Source: JBFFXF01 sp041569895 (GTDB lineage Bacteria; Planctomycetota; UBA8108; JACQVS01). Taken from it: DNA of 20,083 nucleotides. A model generated the notes under the pieces. It searched no databases and was not told the origin of the DNA. It saw nothing but the letters and a program-made list of their open reading frames with translations. Each line of letters opens with the position of its first letter. Position 1 is the first letter of the stretch. Location of the stretch: contig JBFFXF010000126.1 of assembly GCA_041569895.1 (NCBI GenBank), positions 1 to 20,083 on the forward strand, written 5' to 3'. Positions 6,628 to 14,706 of the stretch are shown here, piece by piece. The translations under genes and the position numbers were made by a program.

Positions 6628-8085
6628 ATGAGCAAGAAGAAGCGGGATGAGAAGAAGATCACGCCGCGGTCGGAGGACTACTCCGGCTGGTATCACGACA
6701 TCATCCTGCGGGCCGGCCTGGCCGACTACGCGCCGGTCAAGGGCTGCATGGTCATCCGCCCGCACGGCTACGCCATCTGGGAGCAGATCCAGCGGCACCT
6801 CGACGCGCGCTTCAAGGAGACGGGGCACGAGAACGCCTACTTCCCGCTCTTCATCCCCGAGAGCTACATCGAGCGCGAGAAGGAGCACTTCGAGGGCTTC
6901 GCGCCGGAGTGCGCCGTGGTCACCGAGGGCGGCGGCGAGACCCTTCCCGAGAAGCTCTACGTGCGCCCGACCTCCGAGATGATCATCTGGAGCATGTACA
7001 AGAAGTGGATCCAGTCGCACCGCGACCTCCCGCTCCTGATGAACCAGTGGTGCAACGTCGTCCGCTGGGAGATGCGAACGCGTCTCTTCCTGCGCACGTG
7101 CGAGTTCCTGTGGCAGGAGGGGCACACGGCGCACGAGAACGAGGCGGACGCCCGCGAGGAGACTCTGAGGATCCTGGAGATCTACCGCTCGTTCGCGGAG
7201 GACGTCATGGCGGTGCCGGTGTTCACCGGCAAGAAGACGGATCTCGAGAGGTTCAAGGGCGCCGTCGACACCTTCTCGATCGAGGCGATGATGCAGGACG
7301 GGAAGGCGCTGCAGGCGGGCACGTCGCACTATCTCGGCGAGAACTTCGCGCGCGCGTTCGACGTGCAGTTCCAGGACGAGTCGGGACAGCTGCGCTACGT
7401 CCACGCGACGAGCTGGGGCGTCTCGACCCGGCTCATCGGAGCGCTGATCATGGCGCATTCCGATGACCAGGGGCTGGTGCTGCCGCCGCTGCTGGCGCCG
7501 ATCCAGGTGGTCATCGTGCCGATCTTCAGGAAGGAGGAGGAGCGCGCGCGCGTTCTCGAGGAATGCGAGCGCGTCGTGACGGCGCTCCGCCGTGATCAGC
7601 GCGTGCACGTCGATAAGAGAGAGGGTCAGAGTCCGGGCTTCAAGTTCAACGAGTGGGAGCTCAAGGGCGTGCCGCTGAGGATCGAGATCGGACCGAAGGA
7701 TCTCGACAAGGGGCAGCTCTGCCTGGCGCGTCGCTTCGGCGGCGACGGCAAGGCGTTCCTGCCGCGCGACGAGGCGCTCGAATCGGTGCCCGGGATCCTC
7801 GCCGCGATGCAGCGCGAGCTCTACGAGCGCGCGCTCGCGTTCCGGGAGTCCCGCACGCGCTCGATCGATTCGCGCGAGGAGTTCGCCGAGTACTTCGGCG
7901 GCGAGGGAGGTTTCGCTCTCGCCCACTGGTGCGGGGACGCGGCGTGCGAGAAGGCCCTGGCCGACGAGTTCCGCACGTCGATCCGCGTCATCCCGTTCGA
8001 GAGCGAGGGGCTCGTCGAGGACGGAACCTGCATCGGCTGCGGCGCGGCGTCACGCGAGCGCGTGGTCATGGCGCAGTCGTACTGA
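6628..8085 (+). CDS. proS: Prolyl-tRNA synthetase, archaeal/eukaryotic-type (short, zinc-site C-terminus)
   Basis: The 485-residue cytoplasmic class II synthetase charges tRNA-Pro with proline. Motif 1 lies near RPHGYAIWEQI (44-54). RPTSE (113-117) and NQWCNVVRWEMRTRLFLRT (139-157) cover the active site and motif 2. GVSTRLIGALIMAHSD (264-279) covers motif 3. The anticodon-binding domain begins at about 290. The C-terminus has four cysteines (435, 440, 468, 471) in WCGDAACE and CIGC, the zinc-type site of this subtype, and ends in Tyr. The large editing insertion of the common bacterial form is absent. The start at 6628 gives MSKKKRDEKK and matches the family N-terminus. It is followed 54 nt later by the amidase gene in the same direction. 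Confidence 0.96.
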   Translation: MSKKKRDEKKITPRSEDYSGWYHDIILRAGLADYAPVKGCMVIRPHGYAIWEQIQRHLDARFKETGHENAYFPLFIPESYIEREKEHFEGFAPECAVVTEGGGETLPEKLYVRPTSEMIIWSMYKKWIQSHRDLPLLMNQWCNVVRWEMRTRLFLRTCEFLWQEGHTAHENEADAREETLRILEIYRSFAEDVMAVPVFTGKKTDLERFKGAVDTFSIEAMMQDGKALQAGTSHYLGENFARAFDVQFQDESGQLRYVHATSWGVSTRLIGALIMAHSDDQGLVLPPLLAPIQVVIVPIFRKEEERARVLEECERVVTALRRDQRVHVDKREGQSPGFKFNEWELKGVPLRIEIGPKDLDKGQLCLARRFGGDGKAFLPRDEALESVPGILAAMQRELYERALAFRESRTRSIDSREEFAEYFGGEGGFALAHWCGDAACEKALADEFRTSIRVIPFESEGLVEDGTCIGCGAASRERVVMAQSY

Positions 8086-8139
8086 GGACTCGCCGGCGCG
8101 ACGTCCCGGGCACGCGCGGGGAGTGAAGGGAAACGAGGA

Positions 8140-8868
8140 ATGTCCGAGCAGCCGACCCGCGAGGGGAGCAGCTGGCAGCGCGTCGAGGAGGTGGCGATCG
8201 TGGCGGCGGTCGTGCTCGCCGGCGTCGCCGTCGCGAGCATCGACTGGACGGGCTGGTGGGTCCACCCCCCGGTGTCGAACGAGGCCGTCCTCGAGACCGC
8301 CGACCCCGCCCCGCAGGCCGTCGAGACGCCGCCAGAGCTCGGTGGGCTCGGTGTCGACGTGCGGCCACGCGCGAGCTGGAGGGCGAGACCGCCTCGCGGT
8401 CGTCTGCGAATACACGGTCCGCCGACGCGCATCACCATCCATCATCAGGCGGCGCTCTTCGATCGGTACGACCTCGCGTCGACGGTCCGGGAGCTGCGGT
8501 CGATCCAGAAACACCACCAGTCGGTGCGCAAGTGGACCGACGTCGGCTACCACATGATCGTCGACCGCGCCGGGAGGATCTGGGAGGGGCGACCCGTCGA
8601 GTCGATCGGGGCGCACGCCGGCAACCGGGCCGCCAACCGCGGCAACCTCGGCATCCTCGTCCTCGGCGACTACGACCGCCAGGAGCTCTCGATCGGACAG
8701 CGCGTCTCGATCCGCGTCCTGCTCGAGCGCGCGTGCGCGCATTGGGGGATCGAGCGGTCGAGCGTGCTGACGCACAACGAGATCCGCAAGGAGCAGGGGC
8801 TCCATGGCACGCTCTGTCCGGGACGCGATCTCGCCGAGCTCGTCGAGGCGTTCCGTCTCGGGCGGTGA
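8140..8868 (+). CDS. Membrane-anchored N-acetylmuramoyl-L-alanine amidase (Amidase_2/PGRP fold)
   Basis: The product has 242 residues. A hydrophobic segment at 18-36 acts as an anchor or signal, a Pro-rich spacer covers about 44-75, and an Amidase_2 domain covers about 76-235. By alignment to T7 lysozyme, the zinc ligands are His101 (ITIHHQA), His212 (LTHNE) and Cys226 (TLCPGRD), with Tyr137 in DVGYHMIVD. The enzyme would cut the bond between MurNAc and L-Ala of peptidoglycan in the cell envelope, for remodelling or recycling. GAAGGG at 8125-8130 is a suitably placed ribosome site. It converges on the E2 gene with only 26 nt between them, and no clear terminator was seen. The family assignment is firm; the exact physiological role is not. 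Confidence 0.92.
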   Translation: MSEQPTREGSSWQRVEEVAIVAAVVLAGVAVASIDWTGWWVHPPVSNEAVLETADPAPQAVETPPELGGLGVDVRPRASWRARPPRGRLRIHGPPTRITIHHQAALFDRYDLASTVRELRSIQKHHQSVRKWTDVGYHMIVDRAGRIWEGRPVESIGAHAGNRAANRGNLGILVLGDYDRQELSIGQRVSIRVLLERACAHWGIERSSVLTHNEIRKEQGLHGTLCPGRDLAELVEAFRLGR

Positions 8869-8894
8869 CGCCGCGCCCGGAACGATCGAGCGCG

Positions 8895-10262
8895 TCAACG
8901 CAGGCGCTCGGGCTCCTCGAGCAGCCGCTTCACCCGCGCCATGAACTTCGCCGCCAGCAGGCCGTCGATGGCGCGGTGATCCGCCGAGATGGTCGCGCGC
9001 AGGATGGTGCGCGGGAAGAAACCGCCGCCGAGGGGCACCAGGCGCGGCGTGGCGGCGCCGACGGCGAGGATGGCGCCCTCGGGCGGATTGATCACGGCGG
9101 TGAACGCGTCGACACCGAACATGCCGAGATTCGAGATCGTGAACGTTCCCCTCCCCATGCCGATCAGCTTGCCCTGTCTCGCCGCGTCGATGATGCGACG
9201 CGTCTCCTCCGCGATGCCCGCGAGGTCGCGCTGGTCGGCGCCGAGGACGACGGGCACGACGAGCCCCTCGTCGAGGCCGACCGCGACGCCGATGTTGACC
9301 TCGCGCGGATACTCGATCGCCTCGTCCGAGACGCGACAGTTGACGCGTGGCTCGTCGACGAGCGCGATGGCGACGGCGCGCACGACGAGGTCGTTCACCG
9401 AGATCTGGATCCCCTGAGCCTCGAGCCCCTGACGGAGCTCGAGCGCGGCGGTGACGTCGATCTCCACCGTGAGGTAGAAGTGCGGCGCGCGCGTCTTCGA
9501 CTGCTGGAGCGCCGTGCCGATCGCCCGGCGCATGCCATCGATCACGACACGATCGGGCGGACGGGGCGAGGGTGGCGGGTACGGTTTCGCCGCCACCGGG
9601 GAAGGCGGGCCGGCGATCGCCTGAGCGACACCGCCCGCGGCCCCCGCCGCTTCGACGTCGCGGCGGATGATGCGACCGCTCGGACCGCTGCCGCGCAGCG
9701 TGCGGATGTCGATGCCGCGGATACGCGCCAGACGACGCGCGAGCGGCGACGTCCGGATGTGGCCATCACCGTTGGAGCTGCGCGGCGCCCCGGGCGGAGC
9801 GCTCCGGTCGGTCGCGGCGGGGGCGACCGTTGCCGGGCCGGAGGACGGGGCGCCGTGCGCCGCCGGCGGACTCGACGACACGGACTGCTTCGCCGCTGCG
9901 GGCGGTGGTGGCGGTGAGGCGGATGCCGCCGGGGCGCTCGACTCCGCGGCGGCCGATGTCGCGGACTGCGCCCCTGCCTGCTGCGCGGCGGACTGCCGCA
10001 GAGCGTCGAAGTCGATCTCCTCGTCGGCGCCGCCGATCACGGCGAGCAGCTCGAGCACCGGCACCACCTCGTCGGCGGCGTGGAAGACCTTGCGCACGAC
10101 GCCGCTCGCCGGCGCCTCGACGTCCATGTTCGCCTTGTCGGTCTCGATGACGAGGAGCGGATCGCCGCGGTTGACGGTGGCTCCCTCCTCGACGAACCAC
10201 TCGACGATCTTTCCCTCGGTCATCGACTGGCCCGCCTGGGGCATCAGTACGGAATGTGCCAT
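8895..10262 (-). CDS. Dihydrolipoamide acyltransferase, E2 component of a 2-oxo acid dehydrogenase complex
   Basis: The 455-residue product has the full E2 architecture. A lipoyl domain covers 1-78 with Lys43 in ETDKANMDVEAP. A long Ala/Pro/Ser-rich flexible linker runs from about 85 to 165. A peripheral-subunit-binding domain lies at about 167-203 (TSPLARRLARIRGID...GSGPSGRIIRRDV). The acyltransferase domain at about 225-455 ends with the catalytic DHRAIDG (His429, Asp433). It passes an acyl group from the lipoyl arm to CoA. GAGG about 6 nt before the ATG supports the start at 10262. E1 and E3 genes are not in the window, so pyruvate, branched-chain and acetoin specificities cannot be separated. 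It lies downstream of the dehydrogenase pair with a 107-nt gap. Confidence 0.93.
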   Translation of the reverse strand: MAHSVLMPQAGQSMTEGKIVEWFVEEGATVNRGDPLLVIETDKANMDVEAPASGVVRKVFHAADEVVPVLELLAVIGGADEEIDFDALRQSAAQQAGAQSATSAAAESSAPAASASPPPPPAAAKQSVSSSPPAAHGAPSSGPATVAPAATDRSAPPGAPRSSNGDGHIRTSPLARRLARIRGIDIRTLRGSGPSGRIIRRDVEAAGAAGGVAQAIAGPPSPVAAKPYPPPSPRPPDRVVIDGMRRAIGTALQQSKTRAPHFYLTVEIDVTAALELRQGLEAQGIQISVNDLVVRAVAIALVDEPRVNCRVSDEAIEYPREVNIGVAVGLDEGLVVPVVLGADQRDLAGIAEETRRIIDAARQGKLIGMGRGTFTISNLGMFGVDAFTAVINPPEGAILAVGAATPRLVPLGGGFFPRTILRATISADHRAIDGLLAAKFMARVKRLLEEPERLR

Positions 10263-10369
10263 GACGCCTCGTCTCCGGAGTGCATCTCGAGATGATTGTC
10301 GACGCCGTCAGTCATCCGCTCACTCGGTCCTTCTCAATAGTCGATCGTGCGCCGTCCGGCGTCAACTCG

Positions 10370-11683
10370 TCATTCGTCCACGCAGAAGAGCAGCTCGAGG
10401 TCGCCGAACCCCGACGACCGCCAGCGCTGCAACCGCCGCAACCCGGCCGCGACCAGCCCGACGATGTCGCGCTGGTCGTCCGCTGGCGGTCCGTCGTCCT
10501 TCCAGATGGCGCCGAGCGCGCTCCCCGCGGCCTCCGCCGGCGCGGCGCTCTCGAGGATCGCCGCGTCGATGCGCGCCAGCGCCGCCGCCGCGCCGAGGGC
10601 GTACCGGCGCGGCGCGATGCCGGTCGAGCGAGCGAGCCGCATGGTGCCGACCAGCCGATCCGACCAGCCGAGCTTGCGGGCGGGATCCCTCCCGACGCGC
10701 TCGACCGTGTCTCGAAGGAAGGGATTCGTCATGCGACGAAGCAGGTCATCAGCGTACCGCCGATAACCGTTCCACGTAAAGAGCTCGTCGACGCCGGCGT
10801 GCTTCTCGACCAGCGGCGCGCCCGATTCCTCGATGAACGCCCCTCGCAGAAACGCCATCGCGCCGGGCAGCTCCCTGACCTCGGCGATGCGCTCGAGGCC
10901 GCGAACGGCACCGACGTAGGCGGCGAGCGCGTGCGTCGCGTTGTGACCGTAGAGCTTCGCCTCCTCGAACGGGAGGAGATCCGGCTTCTCCTCGAAGACG
11001 TCGATCCCGCGCTGGAACTCGCCGGGGAATCCCACACGCGACACGAGGATGCGGTTGAACGCCTCGACGAGAAACGCGCGGTCGTCGCCGCGAGCGATGG
11101 CGCGGAGACCGAGCGCCTCGATCTCGCTCGCCGACGTGATGAGGCCGCTCATCTTGCCGATCACGGTATCGAGAAAGCGCACCCGCTCGAGCGCGAAGCC
11201 CGCGTCGACGCCGAGCGCCGCGGCGACTCGTCCACGCAGGATCGACGCCGCGTCGTTGTGATTCTCCGCGGCGTACACGACCGCCCGCGGGCCGCTGGTC
11301 ACCGCCTTCCGGCGGAGGCCGTCCGCGAGGACGCGGTCGAGGCTCGCCGCGCTGTCGCCGGTGTAGAACGTCACGCTCGGCACCGCCGTGCCGATCTCCT
11401 CCGCGGCCGCAATGGCGATCACGAGCTCCTCGCGGTCCGCCGCGACCGACGGGTCGAAGACCTCGACCGGTCCGACCTCGACCGCCTCGATCCGGTCGTC
11501 GTGAGCGACGTTCACGGCGTAGACCCCACCGGCGTCGCGCAGCGTCGCGACCACCTCGGGAACGACCTCGGCGACGACGAGCCGCCCGAAGTTGCCGGAG
11601 CGGTGAGCCTCCTGCAGGAAGAGCCCGGCCTGGATGGCGCCGAATCCGAAGCCGACGTAGGTGCGCTTTCCCGAGAGCGCCAT
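10370..11683 (-). CDS. Mannitol dehydrogenase family (long-chain polyol dehydrogenase) protein
   Basis: The product has 437 residues. The N-terminal nucleotide-binding region begins YVGFGFGAIQAG (9-20). The C-terminal half carries the polyol dehydrogenase signature K-x4-N-x2-H as Lys243, Asn248 and His251 in AKLYGHNATHALAAY. VVYAAENHND (135-144) and RVRFLDTVIGKM (167-178) also match the mannitol-1-phosphate 5-dehydrogenase/mannitol 2-dehydrogenase family. Length lies between MtlD (about 380) and the longer fungal-type enzymes (about 490). The expected reaction is NAD(P)-linked oxidation of a sugar alcohol or its phosphate to a ketose. The gene starts 2 nt after the SorE/YggP-like gene and has a GGAG ribosome site, so the two are probably co-transcribed. 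The substrate is undetermined. Confidence 0.85.
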   Translation of the reverse strand: MALSGKRTYVGFGFGAIQAGLFLQEAHRSGNFGRLVVAEVVPEVVATLRDAGGVYAVNVAHDDRIEAVEVGPVEVFDPSVAADREELVIAIAAAEEIGTAVPSVTFYTGDSAASLDRVLADGLRRKAVTSGPRAVVYAAENHNDAASILRGRVAAALGVDAGFALERVRFLDTVIGKMSGLITSASEIEALGLRAIARGDDRAFLVEAFNRILVSRVGFPGEFQRGIDVFEEKPDLLPFEEAKLYGHNATHALAAYVGAVRGLERIAEVRELPGAMAFLRGAFIEESGAPLVEKHAGVDELFTWNGYRRYADDLLRRMTNPFLRDTVERVGRDPARKLGWSDRLVGTMRLARSTGIAPRRYALGAAAALARIDAAILESAAPAEAAGSALGAIWKDDGPPADDQRDIVGLVAAGLRRLQRWRSSGFGDLELLFCVDE

Positions 11684-11685
11684 CG

Positions 11686-12951
11686 TCAGCTCCCGCCGCG
11701 CAGCCAGCGCCGCTCATCCGCCGCGCTCCAGGAGCGGACCGATTCGATGGTCTCCGTCCGGCGGTGCGGATAGACGACCGCCTTGCCGTCGATCGCCTGG
11801 GCCCTGATCTCCTCGAGGAACTCCACGGCGTGCTCGAGATCGCCGATGCGGGTAATGTGCGATCCGGCGTCGATCTCGCCGTCCTGCATCAGCTCGAGCG
11901 TGCGCGCGACGTCCCACGGCGAGCCGCCGCTCGACCCGGTGACGTTGATCTCGCCGTAGTGGATGATGCCGGCGTCGAGCCCGACCGTGTCCTCGCCCTT
12001 CTTCAATCCGCCGAAGAGGTCGAGCACCCCACCGCGACCGACGAGATGCTGCGCCGACTCGATCGCCGGGCGCGATCCCACGGCGACGATGACGTCGTCG
12101 GCGCCGCGATCGGAAGTGAGCTCGCGGACGACCTCGATCGGCTCGCGCTCGGAGGGGTTCACCGTGACGAGCCCGACGCCGGCGTCCCGCGCACGCTCCC
12201 CGAAGAGCGCCCGCACGCGCCCGAGCCGCTCCTCGATCAGATCGATCGCGACGATCGCCGCCGGCCTGTAGCTGAGCGCGACGTCGACATGCATCCGTCC
12301 CATCGCCCCGGCGCCGATGATGACGACGACGCCGCCTCGCCGCAGTCCCTTGACGGCGCGCCGTTCCGCCATCGGCCCGTCCTGCTCGAGGTGCATGTGG
12401 TGATCCAGGGCGGAGATCACGCACGAGATCGGCTCGCTCATCGCGGCATGCGCCGCCGGAAAGTCGGCGTCACGGATCGGCGCCAGGCACTGCGCCTCGA
12501 TCACCTCCTCGGGAATCAGCATGTACTCGGCAAGGTGGCCGGCGAGCGTGTACCCGAGCGCGATCTTCTCGACACCGCGCCCGCCGTCGCGGTACCGCTC
12601 GCGGTGGTTGATCGGCGGGTGATCGACGGCCGGCTGCGCCACGAACCGCTGCCCCGGTCGCAGGCCGTCGGCGAGTTCCTCGCCGACCTCGACGATGGTC
12701 AGCGAGCCCTCGTCGCCGAGGATCAACGGGAACTTCTCGACGTCCCACCCGTGAAGCAGCTTGTGGTCCGGCCCCTGCTCGACCAGCTTGATCAGCGAGG
12801 TGCAGATCCCCGCCGCGTCGACCCGCGCCAGCGCCTGCCGCGGACCGGGCCGCGGCGTCGGCACGGCGCGGACGCGAAGCCGCTCGAAACCCACGCCATC
12901 GAGGACGAGGGCTCGCATCTCGGCGGGGATGTCGGTCGGGGAGTGGGTCAT
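11686..12951 (-). CDS. Medium-chain zinc-type dehydrogenase, resembling SorE/YggP (L-sorbose-1-phosphate reductase group)
   Basis: The product has 421 residues. A GroES-like catalytic domain has Cys50 in DAAGICTSL, but GDE (79-81) stands where alcohol dehydrogenases have GHE, so a zinc-ligand His is replaced by Asp80. SEPISCVISALDHHMH (172-187) and the Rossmann motif IGAGAMGRM (212-220) follow, with an acidic residue after beta-2 (VAIDLIEERL) favouring NAD(H). The inserted layout and SEP-C-x-I-x-A pattern recall E. coli YggP and Klebsiella SorE. The start at 12951 is preferred to 13080, since the extra 43 codons run through a dispersed repeat. No good ribosome site was seen. Coupling to the mannitol-dehydrogenase gene suggests interconversion of a polyol, ketose or their phosphates. 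Confidence 0.82.
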   Translation of the reverse strand: MTHSPTDIPAEMRALVLDGVGFERLRVRAVPTPRPGPRQALARVDAAGICTSLIKLVEQGPDHKLLHGWDVEKFPLILGDEGSLTIVEVGEELADGLRPGQRFVAQPAVDHPPINHRERYRDGGRGVEKIALGYTLAGHLAEYMLIPEEVIEAQCLAPIRDADFPAAHAAMSEPISCVISALDHHMHLEQDGPMAERRAVKGLRRGGVVVIIGAGAMGRMHVDVALSYRPAAIVAIDLIEERLGRVRALFGERARDAGVGLVTVNPSEREPIEVVRELTSDRGADDVIVAVGSRPAIESAQHLVGRGGVLDLFGGLKKGEDTVGLDAGIIHYGEINVTGSSGGSPWDVARTLELMQDGEIDAGSHITRIGDLEHAVEFLEEIRAQAIDGKAVVYPHRRTETIESVRSWSAADERRWLRGGS

Positions 12952-12982
12952 GTCACGAGCTGGTGGCGTGAGAGGGAGCTCA

Positions 12983-13070
12983 CGAAGCTCGACCCCATCA
13001 ATCCTTCCGTTTCCTGCGTTCCTGAGTTTCCTGCCTTCCTCATGAATCGTCTGACAGCAAGCCTTCGAAG
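12983..13070 (-). repeat. Dispersed intergenic repeat family A, copy 1
   Basis: An 88-bp unit whose reverse complement matches 14592-14679 at 76 of 88 positions with no gaps. The core is a run of purine-rich steps (CAGGAAACT, CAGGAACG, CAGGAAACG). It is preceded by a conserved GTCAGAC.ATTCATGAGG block and bounded by CTTCG-like ends. It fills most of the 141-nt gap between the ferredoxin gene and the SorE-like gene. A 5-bp hairpin (GTGAG/CTCAC) adjoins it at 12968-12983. Confidence 0.85.
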
Positions 13071-13092
13071 TCGACCACAATTCTCGCGGCCA

Positions 13093-13512
13093 TCAACGGG
13101 GGTCGAGCGGGAAGACGCCGATCAGGTACTCCTCGACGACGCGTCCCCCGATCAGGTGCTCCTGGATGATGCGCTCGAGCACCGGCGGGTCGCACTCGCG
13201 GTACCAGGCGCCATCCGGATAGACCACCGCGATCGGCCCCCCGACGCACACGCGAAGGCAGTTCGCCTTCGTCCGCTGGATGCCCCCGCGCCTCGTGAGC
13301 CCGAGCTTCTTCAACCGCTTCTTCAGATAGTCCCAGGCCGTATTCGATCGCTTGCGACTGCTGCACTTCGGCTTCGTCTGATCGCAACAGAGAAAGATGT
13401 GCCGCCGCGCCCCGAGCGCCCCGAGGGACTCGAGGATCTCGCGCTGCGCATCACGAAGCTTCGCATCGTCATCGGACAGCGGTGAACCGGGAGGAAGTAC
13501 CGTGTCTGCCAT
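13093..13512 (-). CDS. Thioredoxin-like [2Fe-2S] ferredoxin domain protein
   Basis: The product has 139 residues. Candidate cluster ligands are Cys42 or Cys43, Cys50, Cys85 and Cys89 in HIFLCCDQTKPKC and TKANCLRVC. These are followed by the family hallmark GGPIAVVYPDGAWYRECDPP and a C-terminal IIQEHLIGGRVVEEYLIG. This matches the (2Fe-2S) ferredoxin domain of the thioredoxin-like class related to NuoE and Shethna-type proteins. The N-terminal 35 residues are charged and probably helical. It would act as a cytoplasmic electron carrier; the partner is unknown. It lies 74 nt after the CysK-like gene, with a terminator-like hairpin between them, so independent transcription is possible. Confidence 0.88.
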   Translation of the reverse strand: MADTVLPPGSPLSDDDAKLRDAQREILESLGALGARRHIFLCCDQTKPKCSSRKRSNTAWDYLKKRLKKLGLTRRGGIQRTKANCLRVCVGGPIAVVYPDGAWYRECDPPVLERIIQEHLIGGRVVEEYLIGVFPLDPR

Positions 13513-13548
13513 GGCGAGATCTTAGGACCGCCGGCGTGAAGTGGACAT

Positions 13549-13586
13549 AACAAAAACAAGGAACCGGTGGGCGTGAATCGGCGCCC
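13549..13586 (-). terminator. Candidate intrinsic terminator after the CysK-like gene
   Basis: Directly after the TAA stop (13589-13587) the minus strand has GGGCG (13586-13582), an 8-nt loop and CGCCC (13573-13569). A T-rich run about 9 nt further on (13559-13549) follows. The stem is short and the T-run is displaced, so termination may be weak. Confidence 0.4.
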
Positions 13587-14525
13587 TTACTCTCGCCTCC
13601 GAAACAACTCCGTCGAGAAATACCTCTCCATGCGGTCCGGAAACACCGTGACCACGCGCGGGTCATCACCGAGGCTTCTCGCGCCCTCGAGCGCCGCCAC
13701 GAAGTTGAGGCCGGAGCTCGGGCCGACCGGGAAGCCGCGCGCCATCAGCCGGCGCGTCGCCTCGAGCGCCTCGTCGTCGTCGACTTCGATCTCGACGGCG
13801 TTGGGCAAGGTCTCCTTGCTGTAGAGCCGGGACATGCCCTCGACCACGCCGGGAATCCGGGCGCTGAAGCTGCAGCACTCCACCTCGCGGATCACCCTGC
13901 CCGCGACCGGACGCGCGACGAAGGGCACGACGTCGCCACCGGCGTCGGCGAACGCCTCGTGGAGGCCGACGATGGTGCCGCCGGTGCCCACACCCGACGC
14001 CAGCCCGTCGACGCGGCCGCCGGGAATCTGCGAGAGGATCTCCGGGCCCGTCCAGGTGCGATGCGTCTCGCAGTTGTCGGGATTCTCGAACTGGGAGGTG
14101 GCGAAGGCACCGGTCTGCTCGGCGATCTCCCTGGAGCGCTCGATGGCGCCGCGCATGCCATCGCCTCGCGGCGTCAGGACGACGCGCCCGCCGAACGCCT
14201 GGATCATCAGCAGGCGTTCATCGCTGACACCCTCGGGCATCACGGCGGTGAAGCGAAGGCTCATCTGCGCGCACACGAGCGCCAGCGCGATGCTCGTCGA
14301 TCCGCTCGACGCCTCGACCACCTCCGACCCGGACCGGATGATCCCCCGCCGCCAGGCCTTCTCGAGCATGTATCGCGCGATGCGGTCCTTGGTGGACCCG
14401 CTCGGATTGAGAAACTCGAGCTTGCACCAGATGCGGGGGTCCGCGTCATCGAGGCGAACGGGAACCAGCGGAGTCGGGTAGACCTGGTGAACGAAACGAT
14501 TGGTCTCGGGAAACGGATGGGGCAT
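13587..14525 (-). CDS. PLP-dependent cysteine synthase-family enzyme (CysK fold; beta-replacing or desulfhydrase)
   Basis: The 312-residue product is of CysK/CysM length. The PLP lysine is Lys46 in LNPSGSTKDRIA, and the phosphate loop is SGVGTGGT (177-184). The substrate loop reads EASSGSTSIALA (71-82), with Ser76 where O-acetylserine sulfhydrylases normally have Asn (TSGNTG). An SSGST form is, as I recall, shared by a subgroup that includes mycobacterial cysteine desulfhydrase Cds1. The reaction may therefore be cysteine synthesis or cysteine breakdown to sulfide and pyruvate. ATG 14525 is chosen because the N-terminus then matches the fold; an in-frame ATG at 14567 adds an unlikely 14 residues. 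The family is certain and the reaction is open. Confidence 0.88.
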   Translation of the reverse strand: MPHPFPETNRFVHQVYPTPLVPVRLDDADPRIWCKLEFLNPSGSTKDRIARYMLEKAWRRGIIRSGSEVVEASSGSTSIALALVCAQMSLRFTAVMPEGVSDERLLMIQAFGGRVVLTPRGDGMRGAIERSREIAEQTGAFATSQFENPDNCETHRTWTGPEILSQIPGGRVDGLASGVGTGGTIVGLHEAFADAGGDVVPFVARPVAGRVIREVECCSFSARIPGVVEGMSRLYSKETLPNAVEIEVDDDEALEATRRLMARGFPVGPSSGLNFVAALEGARSLGDDPRVVTVFPDRMERYFSTELFRRRE

Positions 14526-14591
14526 TCTCAATCTGCGTTGCGTCCTCGTGCTCGCTGGCCATGCCATTCCTGTTCCGGCAGGAAGAATCGA

Positions 14592-14679
14592 CCTCGGAGG
14601 TTTGCCGTCAGACCATTCATGAGGAACGCAGGAAACTCAGGAAAGCAGGAAACGGAGGGACTGATAGGGTTGATCTTCG
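14592..14679 (+). repeat. Dispersed intergenic repeat family A, copy 2 (inverted relative to copy 1)
   Basis: Matches the reverse complement of 12983-13070 at 76 of 88 positions without gaps. It lies in the 285-nt gap upstream of the PLP-enzyme gene, and no gene was found in that gap. With copy 3 it forms an inverted pair about 165 bp long overall. Confidence 0.85.
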
Positions 14680-14706
14680 AGGCTAAGCTCGAGCCGTCGA
14701 ACGGAC

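Noticed and set aside
8869..8894. Bidirectional terminator between the convergent amidase and E2 genes
   Set aside because: The 26-nt gap shows no convincing stem and no T-tract.
8256..9917. Plus-strand 553-residue open frame across the amidase and E2 genes
   Set aside because: It overlaps two clearly recognised genes in the wrong frame or strand and has no recognisable domain.
12952..13080. 43-codon N-terminal extension of the SorE-like gene
   Set aside because: The extension translates a dispersed family A repeat; the family N-terminus begins near 12951.
10280..13485. Long plus-strand open frames (10280-11773 and 11764-13485) opposite the dehydrogenase genes
   Set aside because: They are antisense shadows with charged, low-complexity translations; the minus-strand products have intact catalytic motifs.
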